Shown here piece after piece: positions 24,712 to 33,217 of a stretch of DNA of 54,539 nt. Position numbers and translations under genes: made by a program. Below the pieces are notes generated by a model, which saw only the letters and a list, made by a program, of their open reading frames with translations, was not told the origin of the DNA and did not search any database. Position 1 is the first letter of the stretch; every line of letters starts with the position of its first letter. This DNA comes from Candidatus Methanocrinis natronophilus (GTDB taxonomy: Archaea; Halobacteriota; Methanosarcinia; Methanotrichales; Methanotrichaceae): positions 1-54,539 of the forward strand of contig JARFPK010000013.1 in NCBI GenBank assembly GCA_029167045.1, in the 5' to 3' direction.

Positions 24712-25572
24712 TCAACGGACCGGAACAAAACCGGTCTCCAACACGATCTTCTGGCCTTCTTCGCTGAGGATGAAGTCTATGAAGGCTCTCGCCTCTGGGC
24801 TAGCCTCGCCGAAGGTGTAGAGGTGAAGCTCCCTGGATAGGGGGTAGGATCCCGCCTTCACCGCCTCGTCGGAGGGGGACACCCCCTGGTAGGCTATCGC
24901 CTGGAGGGCGCCGCCCTCGACGTAGTTCATCCCCAGATAGCCGATGGCCTTGTCGCTCCTCGTAACCGCCGTCTTAACCTCGGCGTTGCTTCCGTGGCTG
25001 GTGGTAACTCCGGGGGTCTCGGCCTCGGCCCTTCCCATCACCATCTCGTTGAAGGTGTCCCTCGTCCCGGAGCCGACCTCCCTCGACACCACGTATATCC
25101 TCTCATCGGGGCCGCCGACCTCCTTCCAGTTGGTGACCTCGCCGGCGTAGATCGCCTTCACCTCATCCCTGGAGAGGCCGGTGACCCCGGCGTCGGCGAT
25201 CGGCTGGCTCACCACCACGGCTATGGCGTCGTAGGCGACGAGGGTCTCAACAAACCGGTTTCCGTAGGTGGCGATCTCTTCGGCTTTGACGTCCCGAGAG
25301 GCCATGGCGATATCGGCGAGCCCTTCGGCGACGTTCTTTATCCCGACGCCGGTGCCGCCGCCGCTGACCGATACCCTAGCCTGATCCTGGAGCCGGTTGA
25401 ACTCCTCGGCAGAGGCCTCTACCAGGGGCATCACCGTCGTCGACCCGGCGACCTTCACGACGGTTGCCCTCGTGGAGGCGGAGCTGCCGTCCTCGCCCAA
25501 ACAACCCGAGAAGGCGAGGACCGATCCGATCGCCAACGCGACGATCATTAAGTAAATTAACGATCTATTCAT
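24712..25572 (-). CDS. pstS: Phosphate-binding lipoprotein PstS, paralogue 3
   Basis: The 286-residue protein begins with a lipoprotein-type signal (MIVALAIGSVLAFSGC, with Cys24 as the probable lipidation site) and a Ser-rich linker. Motifs: AGSTTVMPLVEASAEEFN, GGGTGVGIKNVAEG, DIAMASRDVK, REVGSGTRDTFNEMVMG, SDKAIGYLGMNYV. The GSGTRDTFNEMVMG string and its neighbourhood are identical to paralogue 2, and the DNA is close there, indicating a fairly recent duplication. The promoter element at 25601-25629 is shared too. Lipid anchoring versus a plain signal peptide distinguishes it from paralogue 2. Confidence 0.92.
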   Translation of the reverse strand: MNRSLIYLMIVALAIGSVLAFSGCLGEDGSSASTRATVVKVAGSTTVMPLVEASAEEFNRLQDQARVSVSGGGTGVGIKNVAEGLADIAMASRDVKAEEIATYGNRFVETLVAYDAIAVVVSQPIADAGVTGLSRDEVKAIYAGEVTNWKEVGGPDERIYVVSREVGSGTRDTFNEMVMGRAEAETPGVTTSHGSNAEVKTAVTRSDKAIGYLGMNYVEGGALQAIAYQGVSPSDEAVKAGSYPLSRELHLYTFGEASPEARAFIDFILSEEGQKIVLETGFVPVR

Positions 25573-25600
25573 CAGAGACCACCTACTTACAGGCGTCTGT

Positions 25601-25629
25601 TATAAAATTGATGACAATAGGATAAATAG
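25601..25629 (-). promoter_or_regulatory. Phosphate-island promoter element, pstS3 copy
   Basis: Minus strand: CTATTTATCCTATTG (25629-25615), seven bases, then TTTTATA (25607-25601). The TATA half is 29-35 bases upstream of the pstS3 ATG. Confidence 0.75.
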
Positions 25630-25683
25630 ATGATCTTTCAAAAAATTACAGCCATTACCGCATATATTCTATATATTTTCTTA

Positions 25684-26817
25684 TCAGCCTCCGGACTCTC
25701 TCCTCTTCCTGGCGCTCTCCAGGACCTCTCCGGGATCGTACCTTATCCTGACGATCCGGGACCGACCCCTCTGGCCGGGGCCGGTGAAGTCGGTATCTAT
25801 GAGCCTGGCGGCGTCCAGCTTGTTTAAGATCTCGTGAAACCGGGTGTAGCCGGAGCCGGTCGAATCCTGAAATCGGCTGTAGAGGTCTCCCGCCTTCGAG
25901 GCACCCATCTCCGCCACCAGGGTGAGGAGGAGGATCTCGTCTTCCCGGAGGGGCTTCAAAGCGCTCGATAGGTGGACGAGCCTAGACCTCTCGCCCGCCC
26001 GGTCGACGTCCTCAGAGGATATCGACTTCGAGGCCCTCCTCTCCGCCTCCAGACCCGCCCTCTTGAGGAGGTCGATCCCCACCCGCAGGTCCCCGGCCCT
26101 CTCGGTGAACTCGGCGATCTTCTCGATCAGATCGCTGGAGACGACCCCGGGATAAAAGCCGATCTGGGCCCGTCGGTCGAGGATCTGCCTGATCTCCTCC
26201 TTCGAGTAGAGGGGAAACGGGACCTCCTCCGGCTGGAAGACCGACTCGACCCTAGGATCGAAGACGTAAGCCAGGGCCGGTTCGCTGAGGACGGCGATCA
26301 CCCCGGCCCGAAAGCCAGGAAAGGTCTCATGGGCCCGCAGGAGGGTGTAGAGGACCCGGTCGATCTCCTTCTCGGGGAAGAGGTAATTGACGTCGTCGAG
26401 GGCCACCACCAGGGACCGGTTCTCCTTCACCATCGTCCGAGCGATCCTATCCAGGACCCTCTTGAAGGAGACGCCGCTCGCCGGGGGGGAGTGGCCGAGG
26501 AGCTTGCTGTAGATCCGCAGGAATATGGCGTGCCTCGTATGGTCCATCTGGCAGTTGACATGGACGGGGACGACCTTCGAGGAGTGGGCCTCGATCTCGC
26601 TGAATAGCTTGTATATGGCCGTCGTCTTCCCGGTCCCCGGGGGTCCGAGGCAGAGGGTGTTGACGGGGCGCCCCCCCGCGAAGGCGGGGCGGACGGAGAA
26701 CTTCAGAGCCTCCATCTGGGACTCCCGGTGGGCGAAGTGCTCCGGCATGTGGTCGAACTCCAGGACCTCCCGGTCCTTGAAGATCGTCTCGTCCCAGAGG
26801 AGGATCTCTCGCTTCAT
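25684..26817 (-). CDS. cdc6: Orc1/Cdc6 replication initiator-type ATPase
   Basis: This 377-residue AAA+ protein has Walker A LGPPGTGKTTAI at about 58-68, Walker B LVVALDDVNYLF, sensor-1 AVLSEPALAY, sensor-2-type GDLRVGIDLL, and a C-terminal winged helix (LLTLVAEMGASKAGDLYSRF). Orc1/Cdc6 proteins recognise archaeal origins and load MCM. I saw no origin recognition box near the gene, so an origin here is not claimed; distant Orc1 paralogues sometimes have other roles. GAGGT sits right before the ATG. A TATA-like CATATTTATC lies about 80 bases upstream. Confidence 0.92.
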   Translation of the reverse strand: MKREILLWDETIFKDREVLEFDHMPEHFAHRESQMEALKFSVRPAFAGGRPVNTLCLGPPGTGKTTAIYKLFSEIEAHSSKVVPVHVNCQMDHTRHAIFLRIYSKLLGHSPPASGVSFKRVLDRIARTMVKENRSLVVALDDVNYLFPEKEIDRVLYTLLRAHETFPGFRAGVIAVLSEPALAYVFDPRVESVFQPEEVPFPLYSKEEIRQILDRRAQIGFYPGVVSSDLIEKIAEFTERAGDLRVGIDLLKRAGLEAERRASKSISSEDVDRAGERSRLVHLSSALKPLREDEILLLTLVAEMGASKAGDLYSRFQDSTGSGYTRFHEILNKLDAARLIDTDFTGPGQRGRSRIVRIRYDPGEVLESARKRRESGG

Positions 26818-26946
26818 ACCTCGATCTCCCGACGGCCGGCCTATTATAGACAGAACGTCTCAACCGACTGGATGATAATTGGCCTGGCAGGAGATAAATA
26901 TGGCACCCTCCCCCGACATTCGAGGGGATGCCAGACCTGCCGACGG

Positions 26947-28962
26947 TCATTGCGCCAAAATCCGATCTATCTCCCGCCTCAGGGCGGAGCTGACGAGAGC
27001 TCCGTCGGCCTTCCCCCGCAGCTCCTTCATGACGAGGCCCATGAGGGGGCCCATGGCCGCCTCGCCCCTCTCTCGGATGAACTCCTCCTTATCGGCGACG
27101 ATCCTGGCCACCACCGCCTCCACATCCCCTTCGCCTACGCCCGCGAGGCCCGCGGCCTCCGCAGCCTGGGCCGCCGAGAGCTCTGGCCGATTAGCCATCG
27201 TCTCCAGAAGCTGAGGTACCCCTTCCTTCGCCACCCTACCCCCGGCGATGAGGGATAGGGCATCAAGATATCGGTCTTCCGTCAGGCTTGAGATCGGTAT
27301 CCCATCCCGAGCCAGCTCCCTTGGTATCATCTCGAGGGTTCTCACCACCAGAGCTGGCGGAAGGGAGAGATCCCTCACAGCATCCGGGAATCCACGAATT
27401 CTCTCAGCTTCCTCGGCGAGGATATCCCTTTTGGCATCCTCAACGAAGGATCTAGGCCTCTCAGCTTCCTCTGCGAGTGAACCAGTAGAAAGCTTCATCG
27501 CGAACTTCTCAAAGAGCTGATAGTTCGGCGACGAGGCGATCAGCCCCGCAAACTCGCGGTTGAGGCCGTACTCATCCGAAAACCGCGCCGCCCTCTCGTC
27601 GAAGAGTTCGGGAAGCTTCAGGGAATTTACATAATCAGAGGTCACCACCACGGGAGGGACGTCAGTCTCGGGGTACATCCTGGCGGAACCCGGGAGCGGC
27701 CTCATGTACTCGCTCGTCCCGTCGGGGAGGGCCCGCCTCGTCTCCTCGGGGACCCCCGCCAGAGCCTCCTCCCCCCTCTCCAGGACCGCCTTCATGGCAG
27801 CCTCGGCCCGGTCCCGAGGAGCGGCCACCATCACCACCGAGTCCCCCTCCCCGGCCCCGAGCTCCGAGCGGACCGCCTCTACCTCCTTCTGAGTGATCCC
27901 GTAGGCGGGAAGCTCGTCGGAGTGGAAGATCCCGCCGACCCCCGCCCTCTTCGCCCGGTCCGACAGTTCGGAGCCGAGCCGCCGTCCCGGCTGGATCTCC
28001 CTGGCGAGGAGGCCGGAGAACCCCTCCAGCCTCACCGCCAGTACGACCCCCCCCTTCCTGAGGGCGGATTCTATCACCTTCGACCCGGTCCCGGCGAAGA
28101 TCCCGGTGACCTCCGCCACCCGCCGGTGGACGATCGCACCGCGGGCGAGGAGCTCGCCACTTATCTTCAGGAGGAGCTTCTGCCTCTCTGCCTCCACCGC
28201 CACGATCGTCTCGATGAGGTTCAGCTCCTGGACCCCCTTGATCTCCACCCTCGCCCCGCCCCGGATGGAGACGTTGACGTCCTGGCGGATCGTCCCCAGG
28301 CCCCTCTTGACCCTCCCGGTCGACCGCAGGATCATACCGAGGCGCTGGGCCACCTCCCGGGCGTGGGAGGGGGAGATTATGTCGGGGGAGGTGCAGATCT
28401 CGACGAGGGGTATCCCCAGCCGGTCGAGGGAGTATATGACCTCGTCTCCCCGGTCGTCTACGATCCGGGCCGCCTCCTCCTCCAGGCAGATCGTCTCGAT
28501 CCCGACCCTGCCGCGGGAGGTCTCGATACCGCCGTGAGAGGCTAGGTAGGCTGTCCTCTGGAAACCCGAGGTGTTGGAGCCGTCGATGACGATCTTTCTC
28601 ATGGTGTGAACCTCGTCGGCGATCTGCATATTGAGGAGACGGGAGACTACGAGGCCGATCTCCAGCGCCTCGGGGTTCAGCTCGCTGGGCGGCTCATCGT
28701 CCGCCTCCACCAGGCAGGTGGTGTCGTAGGATCTGTAGATGAACTTTCGGGAGACGAGAACCTCTTCCAGGGCGGCCCGATCGATCTCCCCGAGCTCGCT
28801 TCGCGCCGGTCGCAGGTGCCTGAAGAACTGGTGGTCATGCTCCTCGGAATCTCGGATCCTGGTGGGACAGCCGCAGAAGAGCTTGGCTGCGGTATCGAGC
28901 TGCTGGTGTATCTCGATACCGCATACCAGACCCAGGGAGGTGTAATCTGAGCTTTCAGGCAT
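26947..28962 (-). CDS. gatE: Glutamyl-tRNA(Gln) amidotransferase subunit E
   Basis: The 671-residue protein is somewhat longer than usual GatE (about 620-640). The GatB/E cradle starts GLVCGIEIHQQLDTAAKLFCGC, with AYLASHGGIETSRG-type and VKRGLGTIRQDVNVSI motifs, an AspRS-like insert (residues about 290-420), then the C-terminal YqeY-like tail. With GatD it amidates Glu-tRNA(Gln) to Gln-tRNA(Gln), the standard archaeal route. GatD is not in the window. Near-repeat strings in the tail (LAEEAERPRSFVEDAKRDI and LAEEAERIRGFPDAVRDL, residues about 500-545) may explain the extra length. A GTGAGGTC precedes the start. Confidence 0.93.
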   Translation of the reverse strand: MPESSDYTSLGLVCGIEIHQQLDTAAKLFCGCPTRIRDSEEHDHQFFRHLRPARSELGEIDRAALEEVLVSRKFIYRSYDTTCLVEADDEPPSELNPEALEIGLVVSRLLNMQIADEVHTMRKIVIDGSNTSGFQRTAYLASHGGIETSRGRVGIETICLEEEAARIVDDRGDEVIYSLDRLGIPLVEICTSPDIISPSHAREVAQRLGMILRSTGRVKRGLGTIRQDVNVSIRGGARVEIKGVQELNLIETIVAVEAERQKLLLKISGELLARGAIVHRRVAEVTGIFAGTGSKVIESALRKGGVVLAVRLEGFSGLLAREIQPGRRLGSELSDRAKRAGVGGIFHSDELPAYGITQKEVEAVRSELGAGEGDSVVMVAAPRDRAEAAMKAVLERGEEALAGVPEETRRALPDGTSEYMRPLPGSARMYPETDVPPVVVTSDYVNSLKLPELFDERAARFSDEYGLNREFAGLIASSPNYQLFEKFAMKLSTGSLAEEAERPRSFVEDAKRDILAEEAERIRGFPDAVRDLSLPPALVVRTLEMIPRELARDGIPISSLTEDRYLDALSLIAGGRVAKEGVPQLLETMANRPELSAAQAAEAAGLAGVGEGDVEAVVARIVADKEEFIRERGEAAMGPLMGLVMKELRGKADGALVSSALRREIDRILAQ

Positions 28963-29002
28963 ATATGGACGACCTCACCGCCTTGCTTATATAATATCTG
29001 CC

Positions 29003-29236
29003 TCAGTCGGTCCCGGGGGCCCGGGGAGGTCTCACCCTCTTGACCGCCTCTTTTATGTCCTCGGCCTTCACCGTCTTCCTCTTGGCGTGGTTCGCCCATT
29101 CGACCGCCTCCTCGGCCACCTCCATGCCGTAGCTCTCCAAAATCTCTGCCAGGGCGTCGCGTGCGCCTTCGCTGACCCGTTTTGCTCCCGCCTCTCGGAT
29201 GAGTCTGCTGACCGGTGCCACAGGAAGTATCGCCAT
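29003..29236 (-). CDS. Archaeal histone
   Basis: This 77-residue histone fold protein has PVAPVSRLIREAGAKRVSE, LAEILESYGMEVAEEAV and HAKRKTVKAEDIKEAVKRV, the standard HMf-type three-helix pattern, with a short RPPRAPGTD tail. It dimerises and wraps DNA. Promoter: an AATTATATATAG TATA region at about 29346-29358, roughly 110 bases upstream, giving a leader with a T6 stretch. A GGAG ribosome-binding site precedes the ATG. Confidence 0.95.
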   Translation of the reverse strand: MAILPVAPVSRLIREAGAKRVSEGARDALAEILESYGMEVAEEAVEWANHAKRKTVKAEDIKEAVKRVRPPRAPGTD

Positions 29237-29624
29237 TTGAGCTCCTCTCCTAAGATCTAATCCGGCTCATGCCGTCAGAAAAAAGGCTAAACCAGCTTCT
29301 TCTCCAACATAAGAGCCTATTTGATATCAGGTTGTCCATCAGATCTCTATATATAATTTTCGTAAACTTGTGGCCGATAATATACAGGAAAATCGAAGAA
29401 AAATGGATATATCTGCATTTTTGGCCAATCGTCCCATGACGACAGTTTATTTTGATTTAGAGATCCTCAAGCTCGATAGATGGGTCAAACGGTCCCGGTG
29501 CCGCCGGACTGTTGGGGCGATACCACCCCCATCAGCCCCTCCCCGCCCTCAGCCCCTTCAGGGGAGATGAGAAAGGTTATTTAGGCTTCCGGATGAGATA
29601 GAGGAGGAATTGGGGTGGCGGAAT
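29237..29624. other. Intergenic region, histone promoter and leader
   Basis: Contains the histone promoter at about 29346-29358 and, near 29576, an AAAGGTTATTTAGG promoter-like string for the Cys-rich gene that follows. The open frames here have no recognisable protein character. Confidence 0.5.
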
Positions 29625-29960
29625 ATGGACTATAAGATAGAGAAGGCCGTCGTCTACGACGGACCCGAGGATACCTACGGCCCCTGCGGTTGCGGCATGG
29701 ACATGGCGATACTCCCGGTCCTCTTGCCGAAGATCTGGTTTGAGGACGAGTTCCCCGCGAGGGCCTCCGACCACGAGTTCTGCAGGGGGCTGGACTGCAG
29801 GCGGATCGTGGGGATGAGCTGCAACAACATCTTCGAGCACGAGATGGGGGGGGTGACCTACCTCGCTAACTTCTCCTGCTGCAGAGATTGCGCCGACAGG
29901 GCCATAGTTGAGCAGTACGCCGTCCGTTCGGAGAAGGGGTACCCGATGGTGCTGAGATGA
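29625..29960 (+). CDS. Small cysteine-rich protein of unknown function
   Basis: This 111-residue protein has eight Cys in the pattern PCGCG, FCRGLDC, MSC and SCCRDC, suggesting a metal or Fe-S site. It has no signal peptide or membrane segment, and I do not recognise the family. The ATG at 29625 has GGGGTGG about six bases upstream; a TTG at 29610 directly after GAGGAGG is an alternative. A glutaredoxin-like gene follows after 40 bases on the same strand, so a joint redox role is possible but unproven. Confidence 0.7.
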   Translation: MDYKIEKAVVYDGPEDTYGPCGCGMDMAILPVLLPKIWFEDEFPARASDHEFCRGLDCRRIVGMSCNNIFEHEMGGVTYLANFSCCRDCADRAIVEQYAVRSEKGYPMVLR

Positions 29961-30000
29961 GCCGAACTTTGAGATCGATCGATTCGGAGGAGATGGGGCT

Positions 30001-30252
30001 ATGAGGTACGTCGTTTACGCCACCGCCAGCTGTCCAAAGTGCGAAGAGGTAAAGAGGGTCCTGAGGGGTTGGGGTGCCGACTTCGAGACGGTGGATATGG
30101 CCACCGCCGAGGCCCTGACGGAGCTTCGGGTCAACGGGGTATTCACCCTCAGCGCTCCGGTCCTCATGGCCGGGGACGAATTTTACACTGTCGAGGATAT
30201 CTTCGATGGGGATGCGATCAGGGACCTGGAGGCGATGGGGCTTCGGGGCTGA
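30001..30252 (+). CDS. Glutaredoxin-like thiol protein
   Basis: The 83-residue thioredoxin-fold protein has the redox motif ASCPKCEEV (Cys11-x-x-Cys14), LTELRVNGVFTLSAPVLMAG with the cis-Pro position (APVL), and a C-terminal helix. It resembles NrdH/glutaredoxin-type reductants in methanogens, which feed ribonucleotide reductase or other thiol targets. Start ATG with GGAG upstream. It is probably in one unit with the preceding Cys-rich gene. Confidence 0.85.
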   Translation: MRYVVYATASCPKCEEVKRVLRGWGADFETVDMATAEALTELRVNGVFTLSAPVLMAGDEFYTVEDIFDGDAIRDLEAMGLRG

Positions 30253-30317
30253 CCCCTTATCGAGGCTGATCCCGTATTGAGAGACCTATAATCTACGGCG
30301 GAAGGTCCCTGGGTGGC

Positions 30318-30974
30318 TCAGAACTCCATCCCCCTGACCCTGTTTATATCGAAGATCGCCGTCCTGGCGACGTGCATCACCGCGAAGGTCCCCGCCTGAA
30401 TGGGGTCTGTCACCACCAGATCGGCGTAGCGGGGGACCGACCCCGCCATCTTGAGGGCGATCACCGGGATCCCTTCCTCCTGGAGCCTCTGGACCTCTTC
30501 GGATATCCTGCCGCCCATAAGCGCCCCCGCCAGAACCAGGACCGACGCCCTGTGGAGACGTCCGACGGCGTTGACGGCATCGGCTATAGGATCTTCCCCC
30601 ACCAGGGGTATGGTGTCGACGCTGATCCTCTCCCCCCGGAGGTTGTGGCGGTCCGCCTCGTTGACGGCTCCCACGGCCGCCTGGGCGACCTGGGCTCCTC
30701 CCCCCATGATGATCACCCTGGAGCCGTAGATCTTGTCGAAGGACTGGTGGACGGATACCTCCAAGACCGCAGGGAGCCCCTCCAGATCCTTCAGCACCCC
30801 CTCAACCAGCCCGTCGATCTCCATGTAGACCGTCGCCTTGCCGGTGTTCACTCCCCGCTCCAGTACGAACTGCTGAGTATAAACTATGTTTCCGCCCCGG
30901 CCAGCGACGACCCCGGCGATGTCCCGCAGTACCCCCGGCCTGTTCTCGCAGATTACGTTCAACGCTGTGCTCAT
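30318..30974 (-). CDS. ACT-domain protein with DUF5612
   Basis: This 218-residue protein has an N-terminal ACT domain (ALNVICENRPGVLRDIAGVVAGRGGNI) that usually binds amino acids, and a C-terminal region (SRVIIMGGGAQVAQAAVGAV, VLVLAGALMGGRISEEVQ) characteristic of methanogen DUF5612 proteins. The function is unknown; regulatory sensing is likely. I chose the ATG at 30974 because GAGGTTATC precedes it; the frame opens at 31010. Confidence 0.8.
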   Translation of the reverse strand: MSTALNVICENRPGVLRDIAGVVAGRGGNIVYTQQFVLERGVNTGKATVYMEIDGLVEGVLKDLEGLPAVLEVSVHQSFDKIYGSRVIIMGGGAQVAQAAVGAVNEADRHNLRGERISVDTIPLVGEDPIADAVNAVGRLHRASVLVLAGALMGGRISEEVQRLQEEGIPVIALKMAGSVPRYADLVVTDPIQAGTFAVMHVARTAIFDINRVRGMEF

Positions 30975-31040
30975 GATAACCTCAGAGATGGAGAGGGGTG
31001 GGAGAGCCACCCCATAATACAGTACCTTTACTCAACTGGT

Positions 31041-31051
31041 AAACTTTAATA
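31041..31051 (+). promoter_or_regulatory. TATA box of tfs
   Basis: AAACTTTAATA is centred about 30 bases upstream of the ATG at 31076, so the tfs transcript is probably leaderless. Confidence 0.5.
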
Positions 31052-31075
31052 TGACGAGTGAGTACTCGTCATCTG

Positions 31076-31387
31076 ATGGAGTTTTGTCCCGATTGTAAGA
31101 GCATAATGGTGCCGACGGAAGGGATGCTCGTCTGCAGAAGGTGCGGCAGGAAGGTCGAGATGACGAGGGGCGACCGCCACATCAGCAAGACCGAGCAGAA
31201 AGAGCGTCTGATGACGGTCATCGAGGACTGTGAGGCGGCGGGGCTTCCCACCACCAAGTCCAGGTGCCCTGAGTGCGGAAATGATATCGCCTACTGGTGG
31301 CTCCGGCAGCTCCGGTCCGCCGATGAGAGCGAGGTCCGCTTCTTCAGATGCACAAAGTGCGATTTTACTTGGAGAGAGTACGACTGA
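31076..31387 (+). CDS. tfs: Transcript cleavage factor TFS
   Basis: The 103-residue TFIIS-like factor has two zinc ribbons: EFCPDCKS ... CRRCGRKVE at the N-terminus, and RCPECGND ... FRCTKCDFTWREYD at the C-terminus. The loop LRQLRSADESEV holds the acidic Asp-Glu pair that stimulates RNA cleavage by RNA polymerase, so the factor should be active. The start at 31076 lacks a ribosome-binding site, fitting a leaderless message. It is the first gene of a run with pcn and priL on the same strand. Confidence 0.93.
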   Translation: MEFCPDCKSIMVPTEGMLVCRRCGRKVEMTRGDRHISKTEQKERLMTVIEDCEAAGLPTTKSRCPECGNDIAYWWLRQLRSADESEVRFFRCTKCDFTWREYD

Positions 31388-31466
31388 GGGGACAATCTAT
31401 ATTTGAGATAAAAAATGATATCTCTGATCTGTATAAAATGATCTCTCCGACGAGGGGGCTATGAGG

Positions 31467-32210
31467 ATGTTCAAGGCAGTGATAAGCGCAGAAACCCTGC
31501 GAGATGCTGTGGAGGCGGTATCGTCTCTTGTCGACGAGGTGAAGTTCACCCTGTCAGAGAACGGCGTGGAGCTGAAGGCTGTGGACCCCGCCAACGTGGC
31601 CATGGTCTCCTTCCGGCTCAACTCCGAGGCCTTCGAGTACTTCAAGGCGACCTCCGCCGAGATCGGTGTCGACCTGGTGAGGCTCACCGACGTCCTCTCC
31701 ATGGCCGACCGGGGCGAGAACGTCACCCTCGAGCTGGACGAGGAGAACCACAAGCTGAAGATAGGGGTGAGCTCCCTCTCGTATACCCTCAGCCTCATCG
31801 ACCCGAGCGCCATAAGAAAAGAGCCCCGGGTCCCCGATCTGGACCTTCCGGCCCACGTCATCCTCCCCGGGGCGCACCTGCGAAAGGCGATCCGGGCCGC
31901 CGAGAAGGTTAGCGACCACGTCATCCTCGGGGTGACCGACGAACCCGAAGACCAGTTCTACATGGAGGCGAAGGGGGATATCGACTCTCTCAAGCTGAAG
32001 ATGCCTGGGGCGGAGCTGCTGGGGCTCAAGCCCGGGAAGGCCCGGTCCCTCTTCTCTCTGGACTACCTGGCCGACATGAGCAAGGCGATCGGCAAAGCCT
32101 CGGAGGTGAAGCTGGAGCTGGGGGTCGACTATCCCCTGAGGATAGGCTTCCGCCTCGGCCAGGGGGTCGAGATTAACTACCTCCTAGCCCCGAGGATCGA
32201 ACAGGAATGA
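31467..32210 (+). CDS. pcn: PCNA sliding clamp
   Basis: The 247-residue clamp begins MFKAVISAETLRDAVEAVS and shows ELKAVDPANVAMVSF, EFKATSAEIGVDLVRL-like and INYLLAPRIE at the C-terminus. It forms a trimeric ring that tethers polymerase and other DNA enzymes. The ATG at 31467 matches the family start and has GAGGGGG eight bases upstream; ATG 31461 is in frame. A GTATAAAATG TATA box lies at 31431-31440. The stop overlaps the priL start by four bases (ATGA), coupling clamp and primase synthesis. Confidence 0.95.
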   Translation: MFKAVISAETLRDAVEAVSSLVDEVKFTLSENGVELKAVDPANVAMVSFRLNSEAFEYFKATSAEIGVDLVRLTDVLSMADRGENVTLELDEENHKLKIGVSSLSYTLSLIDPSAIRKEPRVPDLDLPAHVILPGAHLRKAIRAAEKVSDHVILGVTDEPEDQFYMEAKGDIDSLKLKMPGAELLGLKPGKARSLFSLDYLADMSKAIGKASEVKLELGVDYPLRIGFRLGQGVEINYLLAPRIEQE

Positions 32211-33208
32211 GCCTCTCCGGCTACCCCTTCTCCGGAGAGGCAGCGGCCAGAGTGAAGGAGACGGGCTACTCCCTGGAGGGGCTCCTGGCAGATCCGAACC
32301 CGCAGCCGAGATTATCCCGCCTCGCACGGAAGAGGGGGCTCGCCCGGGTCGTAGGGGCGGTTCTTGGCGAGATCCCCGAAGGACCTGCCCACCCCCTGGC
32401 GGAGCTCTTATCCTACCCCATCGCCCGGGTGATCGTCTCCTGCGTCGACGACGACCTTCTGACCAGAAGGTACGCCCTCGCCGAGGCGAAGCTGGCCGGA
32501 AAGAAGATGGTCCGGGAGGATCTCGCCGACCTCATCCTCCTCGCCCGGGACCTCGGCGCAGACCCGGAGGTGGGCCTGGGCGGCATCCACCTCCCCTTCT
32601 CCGACTACCTGAAAGCGGCGGCGAGGATGAAGAGCCCCAGCTGGAAGCTCGTCAACAGATCCCTGGAGGCGGGGCGGGTCGCCATCACCGGCCAGGAGCT
32701 CGCCCGGATCCTGGAGGAGAGGGCGAGGGAGAGGGTCCAGAGGGGGCTGCCTCTGTTGGTCCCCCCGGAGATATGCGAGAAGCTCCGCCGGGAGATCTCC
32801 CAGGTCGAGGAGGAGCTTTCTGCCAGAAAGGAGGAAGAGAAGGTCGACCTGGGGGAGGTGACAGAGGAGGCCTTCCCACCCTGCATCCGGGTTGTCCTCG
32901 GAGAGGTGGCGGCCGGGACCAACCTCGCCCACACCGCCCGGTTCGCCCTCACCACCTTCCTCCTTCACGTTGGGATGGGGGTCGACGAGGTGGTAGCGGT
33001 CTTCGGCAGAAGCCCCGACTTCGACGATGAGAAGACCCGCTACCAGGTGGAGCATATCGCCGGGAGGGGCGGGACCGCCTACAGACCCCCCTCCTGCGCC
33101 ACCATGGCCACCTACGGCAACTGCCCCGGGGAGGATCGGCTCTGCCGGTGGGTTAGCCACCCCTTGAGCTACTACGAGAGGAAGGTGAAGAAAGGCGGGT
33201 CCGGATGA
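32207..33208 (+). CDS. priL: DNA primase large subunit
   Basis: The 333-residue PriL has an alpha-helical N-terminal domain (LLSYPIARVIVSCVDDD, RRYALAEAK) and a C-terminal Fe-S domain with the four cysteines in FPPCIRVV, PPSCATMATYGNC and DRLCRWVSHPLSYY. It binds PriS, encoded at 42231, to make RNA primers. It overlaps pcn by four bases. The C-terminus ends KKGGSG, after which a GNAT remnant begins directly. Confidence 0.94.
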   Translation: MSLSGYPFSGEAAARVKETGYSLEGLLADPNPQPRLSRLARKRGLARVVGAVLGEIPEGPAHPLAELLSYPIARVIVSCVDDDLLTRRYALAEAKLAGKKMVREDLADLILLARDLGADPEVGLGGIHLPFSDYLKAAARMKSPSWKLVNRSLEAGRVAITGQELARILEERARERVQRGLPLLVPPEICEKLRREISQVEEELSARKEEEKVDLGEVTEEAFPPCIRVVLGEVAAGTNLAHTARFALTTFLLHVGMGVDEVVAVFGRSPDFDDEKTRYQVEHIAGRGGTAYRPPSCATMATYGNCPGEDRLCRWVSHPLSYYERKVKKGGSG

Positions 33209-33217
33209 GGGGTATGC

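Noticed and set aside
26818-26946. Possible replication origin next to cdc6
   Set aside because: No origin recognition box or clear repeat cluster was seen in the short gap; an AT-rich promoter explains it.
29370-29570. Open frame upstream of the Cys-rich gene
   Set aside because: Ends in a proline-rich non-protein-like stretch and has no ribosome-binding site.
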